NCBI GenBank assembly: GCA_002118135.1
Contig: BDIU01000111.1
Coordinates: 27,959 to 91,958 of the forward strand
Length of the DNA stretch: 64,000 nt
Source: Trebouxia sp. TZW2008
Lineage: Eukaryota > Chlorophyta > Trebouxiophyceae > Trebouxiales > Trebouxiaceae
Direction of reading: 5' to 3'
In this document: positions 57,447-64,000 of the stretch, piece by piece
Numbering within the stretch: the stretch's first letter is position 1
How the letters are laid out: each line of letters starts with the position of its first letter
Notes under the pieces: generated by a model
What the model was told of the DNA's origin: nothing
The model's input: only the letters and a program-made list of their open reading frames with translations
Databases searched by the model: none
Position numbers and translations under genes: made by a program

Positions 57447-60400
57447 ATGTCGCTAGCTCGCCCAATCAGCGCCCACGTAATACAGCACCACCAGCGCTCA
57501 GCATCGCCCGCAGCATTCCGCCTCAACAGATTGGCAGCTCCAGTCAGATTGGCCGGCAGCAAGCCTGGTCGTCCTGCTGCAGCATCTCCAAAGCAGCTCA
57601 ATAAAGGAGTAAAAAGGGTCAGCTGCCAGGCATCCCCGTTTGGCTTGAACCCTAACATTGCATCGCTGGAGTACCAGCCTATGGACCTGCCAACATCACC
57701 AGTGCAGTCTTTTGACTTTCTGGTGTTGGGCAGTGGAATTGCTGGTCTGACATATGCTCTCAAGGTAAGTTAGGGCTCGCTGCTACCAACGCTACTGTGC
57801 ACCAAATTGCTCGATGTGTGTGCTATCTGCATGCTGATCTGCTTCCTGTTGCTACATGGCATGAGCTACTGCTTGAATGCATATCTGCACCAGAGGTGCT
57901 CATGACTATTCCGCCATACAGGTAGCAGAGTTTGGCCGTGTTGCCATTGTCACCAAGGCCTCAGCAGACGAAGGCTGCACCACATACGCACAAGGTGGTG
58001 TCTGCGCAGTGCTGGACCCTCTTGACAGTGTTGAGAAGCATGTTCAAGACACCATGGTGGCTGGCGCCCACCTCAACAACCCTCAGTGAGTTTTCCTTCT
58101 TTCCTTCAAGCTTCCAGATTGCTTGCATTGTTTGGCTCTGCAAGTACGTGATGTTCTCTGGCAGGTGTGCAACGTGTTGTGACATCTGCACATTACTCAT
58201 CCAGTCCGTCAGCAATGCTTATTGGTTTATCAGGATCTGCATACATCAACTTTGTTGAGCATGCAGTGCTCCACTTCTACCTGCGTCTTGTGATGATATT
58301 GCTGACTGATTCTGCTGCATTGTTTGCAAAGCCTGTACAGTACTGCGCCAAGCATATTGCTGTCAGTATCACGGCTGACTACCCTTGCTATGTATTGTGC
58401 AGGGCTGTAGACGCAGTCTGTCGTGAAGGACCTAAAGCGGTACTGGAGTTGGTGCAACTGGGGGCGCAGTTCACCACCAACTCAAACGGCAGTCTTCATC
58501 TCACCAAGGAAGGCGGTCACAGCGACAGACGCATTGTCCATGCAGCAGATATCACAGGGCGTGAGATTGAGCGCGCCCTTGTGCAAGCAGCCAAGTCCAA
58601 CCCCAACATCAGCTTCTTTGAGCATCACTTGGCTCAGGACTTAGTGCATGACCAGATTAATGGTGCAAGCCACTGCTTGGGAGCAGACGTGCTTGACCAA
58701 GAGACCAACACTATGAGCCGTTTTGTCGCCCCCGTGACCCTACTGGCCACAGGGGGTGGGGGTCAAGTCTACCCCAACACAACTAACCCGTCAGTCACGA
58801 CTGGTGATGGCATGGCCATGGCATACAGAGCCAAAGCTTCCATGGCTAATATGGAGTTTGTTCAGTTTCACCCCACAGCTTTCTACTCTGGGGGTGCTGT
58901 CAACAGTACAGGCCGCACATTCTTGATCTCTGAAGCACTCAGAGGGGAAGGCGGCCTGTTGTACAATCAGTCAATGGAGAGGTTCATGCCTCAATATGAT
59001 GCAAGGCTGGAGTTGGCTCCTAGGGATGTGGTAGCTCGCAGCATTCAGGACCAGATGCTCAAGCGTGGCGAGTCTCATGTGCTGTTGGATGTCAGCCATG
59101 AGTCTGCAAGCAAGGTATGCTTTGTTGCTGGCATTGCCTAGCAGCTTGTCTTGTGCTGTTGATTTTTTCTGCGCTTTTACTCTTTGCATGTTCATCATCC
59201 CTTTGCGCTGTCTGCCTTAGCATGTGCCTGTCAGTACAGGCTGTCACAGCAGTGCTCATTGCAGTCTTTTCTAGTGGTGCTTGAAACATTTGCGCTTAGC
59301 ACATCGTGTTTCTTCAGTACTGCTGTTTTGTCTGATGATCGCAATTGTGCCTCATTGCTGTCACTATGCAAATGACTTGCAATTTGTGTCTGCTTTGTGA
59401 AACTGTTTACATTTCATAGCAGACTGTGCCAGCATCATTGTCAGCATTCACATGCTTACTAGCAAGGTCCTGTGTCGGGAGTGCTTGGCTAATGCCCGTC
59501 TTATTCACTGCTGCAGATCCTCAAGCACTTCCCCAACATTGCAGCACAGTGCCAACAGAGCGGCATTGACATCACCCAACAGCCAATTCCAGTCGTTCCA
59601 GCCCAGCACTACATGTGTGGTGGCGTTCAGACTGGCCTGTTGGGCGAAACCAACCTTGCTGGCCTGTTTGCCTGTGGAGAGGTTGCCTGCACTGGACTGC
59701 ATGGTGCTAACAGACTGGCCAGCAACTCATTGCTGGAGGGACTGGTGTTTGCCAACAGAGCTGTGGAGGCTTCTGTGTGCCATGCTGAGTACGCTTTGAA
59801 GCACGCTGGATCAGCGCTGCATTATGCTTCTATGTCAGCAGACTTTGTTGGCTCTAAGGTGACCTTGTTTTCCCGTTTCTGCTAGTTTCTTCATGTGCAC
59901 CAGCAGCTTGCCTTGTCTTGTAGTATGGTTTTGCTTTTGCATTGGCATCTGCTCATCTTCATTTCCGCAGTGAGCTTGTGCATAGCTTCTGATGTCAGTG
60001 GTTGTCAGGGCTTGCTTTTGCATTGGGATCTGCTCATCTTCATCTCTGCAGTGAGCTTATGCATAGCTTCTGATGTCAGTTGTCACTCCCACACCTGTAA
60101 GGCAATTGAATGTACAGTGTATTGTCACGTTGCTTTATGCAAGTTGTGCATCCAGCTTGCAAGGTCTGCTTCTACAGGCAGTAGTTTGACATGCATTGAT
60201 TCTTCCATGTTGCCATTGCTTGCATCTCAGTGTTGTGTTTCTCCACAAGGTCTGCAGCCTTAGTCTTGCTGTAGCAACTCTGCAGCCTCATCAGTACTGA
60301 GCTCCTTGGCTGACATGCTGTGTCACTCTGCAGGCACCAGCTGTGCTGTCAACAGCATCATCAGACTGGATTGCTGCCACACGCAAGGAGCTGACGTCCC

Positions 60401-60825
60401 TCATGTGGGCAAATGCTGGCATAGTCAGGCACACCTCTGACATGCAGAAGGGTCTCACACGTCTTGGAACGCTGTGCATAGAAGTGAAAGCCATGGCTAA
60501 GTCCACTGGAGTCAACACAGCCTTGACTGAGCTTCAGAACTTAGCAACTGTCGGGGAGTTGATTATGGCCTCTGCACTGCAGCGCAAGGAGAGTAGGGGC
60601 TTGCACTATTGTGCAGAATTTCCCTTTGTTGCCCAGGACCAGTGTCACCCTACGGTCATCAAGTCTAGCATCAAGCGCCGCAACGATCTGAGTAAGCTCA
60701 AGATGTCAGCTAGAAAGATGCTTGTTCAGCCTAAGGCAGGGTTTGGAGCAAAGATATCAGCAAAGGATAAGAGTGGCAGGAAGTCGCGTGAACTGTCTAG
60801 GACCCGTTCTCAGAGAGAGGAATAA
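57447..60825 (+). CDS. nadB: L-aspartate oxidase, plastid (NAD de novo synthesis)
   Basis: Five exons, 57447-57764, 57922-58085, 58403-59114, 59517-59858, 60334-60825, give 675 aa. FAD enzyme oxidising L-aspartate to iminoaspartate, which quinolinate synthase then uses; in plants and algae this pathway is plastidial. Seen: a ~70-residue Ser/Arg/Ala-rich transit peptide; FAD-binding [127 protein letters not shown] basic Ser/Lys/Arg-rich tail of ~45 aa follows the conserved fold. No frame damage. Divergent from PDE. Confidence 0.96.
59931..60095. repeat. 81-bp tandem duplication in nadB intron 4
   Basis: Two copies of an 81-bp unit (starting TTGCTTTTGCATTGG at 59931 and 60012, containing GCAGTGAGCTT and GCTTCTGATGTCAG). 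Unlike other arrays, no nadB exon edge is included. Confidence 0.85.
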
Positions 60826-61824
60826 GCGTACAATTTTGTGAACTGTCAAGACTGCACTGCTCAGCAGCATAACAATGCCTTTTTTGTACCATCAGATATA
60901 AGCGAGTAGTGGACTGAGATTAGCTTGACACAATTTAGCTTTCATGCTATTGACAATCTGCCTGAGAGTTTGGAGCAAATGCAGTTTAATGCAATTTATA
61001 ATCATGCTATTCACAGTATGCAATCCAATCGTCTTGCTGGAAACTTTTTGCTTGCACTTGCACATGACGCTTGCGCATGCAATTGCCCACTGTGGTGCGC
61101 ATCACCACAACAGGAGCAAGTGGTGCGCATCACCACAACAGGAGCAAGGTGTTTGCTACAATGCTATAATTTATTGGTGCAAGGCTGCATCCCCTGACAA
61201 GCCTACGGTGGTATAGCAAACCGTCAGATTAGAAAAGTTTCAATGATGCAAACAGCTCTAGCTGCTGGGTGTTTCGCATGGTAAAATTGCGTAATGCTGT
61301 ACCAGTGGTCTTCTGTGACTGGCACAATTTCGACAATTGCTGCAGCTTGAGTGAGGTCCAACGGCCAAGATCATCAGTATTTGTGATGATTCATCGAGCA
61401 AGAGAGCAGTCATGACAACCTAAAATGAATCAGATGCAAACGCTACACAATTCATCTCGGAGTGCAGTGTCTAAAGCCAATTATGATGGCTGCAGCTTGC
61501 TTCACAGGCTGCAGAGTAGGGAAAGTAGTAAGTGTTAGCTTCGTCTAGCGAAGCTGCTGTGAAGTGTGATAGGGCGACACGCCCTTTAAACACGCCTTTT
61601 GCAGTCACGCTGCAGTCGTGAAATGCCCTTTAAGTACTAGGGCGTCTGCTGTCCTGCTGAGTCACCTTCTGCCAACCTGCTGGGGTAGGATCCGCTTTGA
61701 CCTAAGCACGCTGCGAACTTTGAACACGCTCAGAAACACTCCTTTCCAACGCGACTACACTTGCTTGTGTGACAAGTAAGCTTGTCAACTAGCGGGCAAA
61801 TCCTTCATCTTCAGATCGTATACA
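60826..61824. promoter_or_regulatory. nadB 3' flank and promoter of glycine-rich gene
   Basis: Contains a 25-bp direct duplication (GCGCATCACCACAACAGGAG at 61098 and 61124). At 61570-61640 there are two CCCTTTAA words in a GGGCGACACGCCCTTTAA context, shared with the NOL6/START promoter. No exon supported. Confidence 0.5.
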
Positions 61825-64000
61825 ATGGCAGGCGTCATGGACGAGGTACGCTGGATCGCAGCTGTATATCGAGCAGATCACCTGAGTCGTGCATCTGCAA
61901 GGCAAAGGGAATAATGCTCGGCCGTTGCTGCTGCAGATCAAATCAAAGGCTAAGGGAGCCATGGGAGGCAGCAGCCAAGCTGGAACCATGGACAACACCA
62001 CAACCGGCCAGGGCAACCTCGGTCAAGGATTCAGCAACAACCAGGGCAACCTCGGCCAGGGCTTCGACAACACTTCAGGTCAGAGACCCACATGCATTGC
62101 TATACAGCATCATACAGGCATTTTCTGCGCTTTCCTGTGCTTATGTCAGAAAATCCGACACAGATCTGACGCGTTTGCGGAAATTGCAGGAGGAGCCGGA
62201 ACTGGTGTTGGCTCCGGAACAGGTGGTGGGTACGGCGGTGGTGCATCAGGTCTGAAAGCATATTACCTGAAAGCATATTACCCTTTACAAAGCGAATGTA
62301 GTTTGTCCGGATGAACTCGTTTGCGCTCAAGCCTGAATGTGCATACCCTGCACTTGCACTGTGGGATCAGTATCAGCAAAGTGTGCTTTCAACCTAACTT
62401 GCCATCCACCTCAGATTGCCTACCAAGCAAATGCTGTTGCAGTGCACCTCAAGTGCAACAGTACTGGTTTTGCATACCTCTGCCCCTTAATCAGCTGCTT
62501 CACTTTGCATGCTTGACTGCCAGCTCGGGCCGGCTCGGCTCAGGTCCTGCACTCGATCATACTTTCATCTCATGTTGTTATGCCCGCACTGCCTCATCCT
62601 GTCATATGAAGTGCGGAAGTAATGTGTTGGGCTGCAAGGCCTAAGACATCAGACCTACAAGCCAGCATGCATTAAGTGCAACACTCATCACATACAACAT
62701 CTCACACATCACGTGACATTTGATGAGTCGCCTGCTGGGTATGCTGTGGTACTTCACAAGTCACACCCAAGCACAAGTCACTCCCACCAAGCAAACAAGT
62801 CAAGGAGCGGGTTGAACATCATCACACTTGACAGCATGTGCAATTGCTGTACAGGTGGTACTGGAAATGTAGGCTCTGGCAACACGGGCAGCAGCCTCGG
62901 CAGCGGTGCAGGCACAGGTACAGTCACCCTCCCAAACTGTTCCATGCTACAGTTCTCAAGCGTTCTTGATTGTGTCTGAGTCTGGACTGAAAAGCTTTCA
63001 TCTTGCAATTTCAAGTATGCTATGCAGCACTGCTGCAAGCTCTGTCCTGTACAAGAACAGTTGCATCAGCTTAGATGCTACTTCTGCACAACTGCTGAGC
63101 TTGATCAATCTGCGCCTAGATTGCTGTAAAAGGTCATGCAATGTTTTTGTAAGCTCTGTCAGCATCAGACCTTGCGACGACAGGCTCGTCATAGCTGGTG
63201 ACCAGGTGCTCACAGTCTCAACGTGATCATTTTTAGAGTTGGCAACACTGTTCAGTGGCATTGAGCAAAGGCATGACAGGCAGCACTCAATGCTGCCATG
63301 CAGGCGCAGGCAACACTGGGTATGGAAGTGGAACCGGCTCTGGTGCTGGCAACACAGGCTACGGCAGTGGCTCAGGTACACCACTCTCCTACACACTGTT
63401 TACGAAGCTCACTTCAACTTCTGTTGCTCTGTCCTTGGCAGTGTCTGCAGCTGGTCATGGTTTCTGTGCAGCATAATGAACCTTAAACGTACAGTTCTTT
63501 CTTCACATCCTGACTGCAAAGCTCAATCCAAACTCCGTCACTGTGTGATTGGCATTGTCTACAAGTGGACATGGTGTCTGTGATGCACAGATGACCCAAG
63601 TCTAAGCCACATTGCAAGTGAGCAGCTTGTGGTGCCGCTCTATGTCTTGATTGCTGCACCAGGACAGTGATGTGCTTCATTATCATCAGCAATGCGCACA
63701 TCCAGTGGGCTTCTGGCTCATGCACAGTTGTGTCAGCACCAGTGCTGGCTACACAGGCTGCTTTTCAACTTGCGTCGCTGCTGTGCACTGCAATGTCAGT
63801 TGCTGCACCATGTACTGATGCTCTTTGCATAAGCTTCTGGTCTGCTTGGTTGCTGCATCAAGAAGGGATCAAGAAGGGATGCTGCTCTTCAAACAAACTT
63901 GCAAACGCACTGCAGGCTCTGGTGCTGGCAACACAGGCTATGGCAGCGGGACAGGCACAGGCACAGGCAGCGGGGTGGGCAACACAGGCACCTTGGGCAG
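61825..64000 (+). CDS. Glycine-rich exon-repeat protein, 3' end off window
   Basis: Six exons: 61825-61845, 61937-62078, 62190-62249, 62855-62917, 63304-63375, 63916-64000 (runs off the edge). It starts MAGVMDEIKSKAKGAMGG, then NLGQGF repeats, then glycine/serine/threonine/asparagine units such as GTGVGSGTGGGYGGGASG, TGNVGSGNTGSSLG and AGNTGYGSGTGSG. From exon 2 on every intron lies in phase 1 (after the G of a glycine codon), so each exon is a complete in-frame repeat module. The opening helix and low-complexity hydrophilic body recall stress-associated LEA/dehydrin-like or glycine-rich proteins, but no known domain is recognised. No signal peptide is visible. Confidence 0.7.
63880..63900. 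repeat. Short direct duplication (GATCAAGAAGGG)
   Basis: A 12-bp word is repeated head to tail at about 63862-63886 just before exon 63916. Minor slippage-type event; listed because the area is otherwise unexplained intron. Confidence 0.5.

Overview
The window is nuclear DNA of a eukaryotic green alga (Chlorophyta; a trebouxiophyte-type alga is my best guess, not proven). Reasons: every clear gene but one is split by many short introns (about 80 introns could be placed by joining reading frames, mostly GT-AG with four GC-AG); L-aspartate oxidase, an alpha-carbonic anhydrase with a Tat-like lumen signal and a peroxisomal NAD-type carrier point to a plastid-bearing plant-lineage cell; no bacterial operon structure is seen.

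Layout, left to right: NOL6/UTP22 (-, 3' end off the left edge) | divergent promoter | SRPBCC/START-like protein (+) | intronless orphan (-) | alpha/beta-hydrolase (-) | divergent promoter | alpha-carbonic anhydrase (+) | RFC4 clamp-loader subunit (+) | MTP-type zinc transporter (+) | PXN-like carrier (-) | divergent promoter | WDR33/FY polyadenylation factor (+) | repeat-rich convergent spacer | PAS-containing cyclic-nucleotide phosphodiesterase (-) | divergent promoter with a CRE palindrome | nadB, L-aspartate oxidase (+) | glycine-rich repeat protein (+, runs off the right edge). The genes are unrelated housekeeping and metabolic functions, arranged mainly as head-to-head pairs. Most multi-exon models close in frame from ATG to stop (RFC4 330 aa, carbonic anhydrase 360 aa, PXN 352 aa, ABH 376 aa, MTP 460 aa, WDR33 756 aa, PDE 881 aa, NadB 675 aa), which supports the splice sites chosen.

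The most unusual property is not a gene but a pattern: many introns carry tandem, decayed copies of the edge of a neighbouring exon together with its splice site ('splice-junction echoes'). They have regular periods (for example 105 bp x5 and 154 bp x6 in WDR33; 112 bp x6 and 255 bp x4 in the phosphodiesterase; about 172 and 165 bp in NOL6). One copy stays coding; the rest carry stops, frameshifts or lost splice sites. In the last gene the same process seems to have become productive: consecutive glycine-rich exons, all bounded by phase-1 introns, look like copies of one another. A small MITE-like family with CAGTGACTTCTCTTTG-type inverted ends, CTG-rich microsatellites in introns and several short dispersed repeats add to the repeat load.
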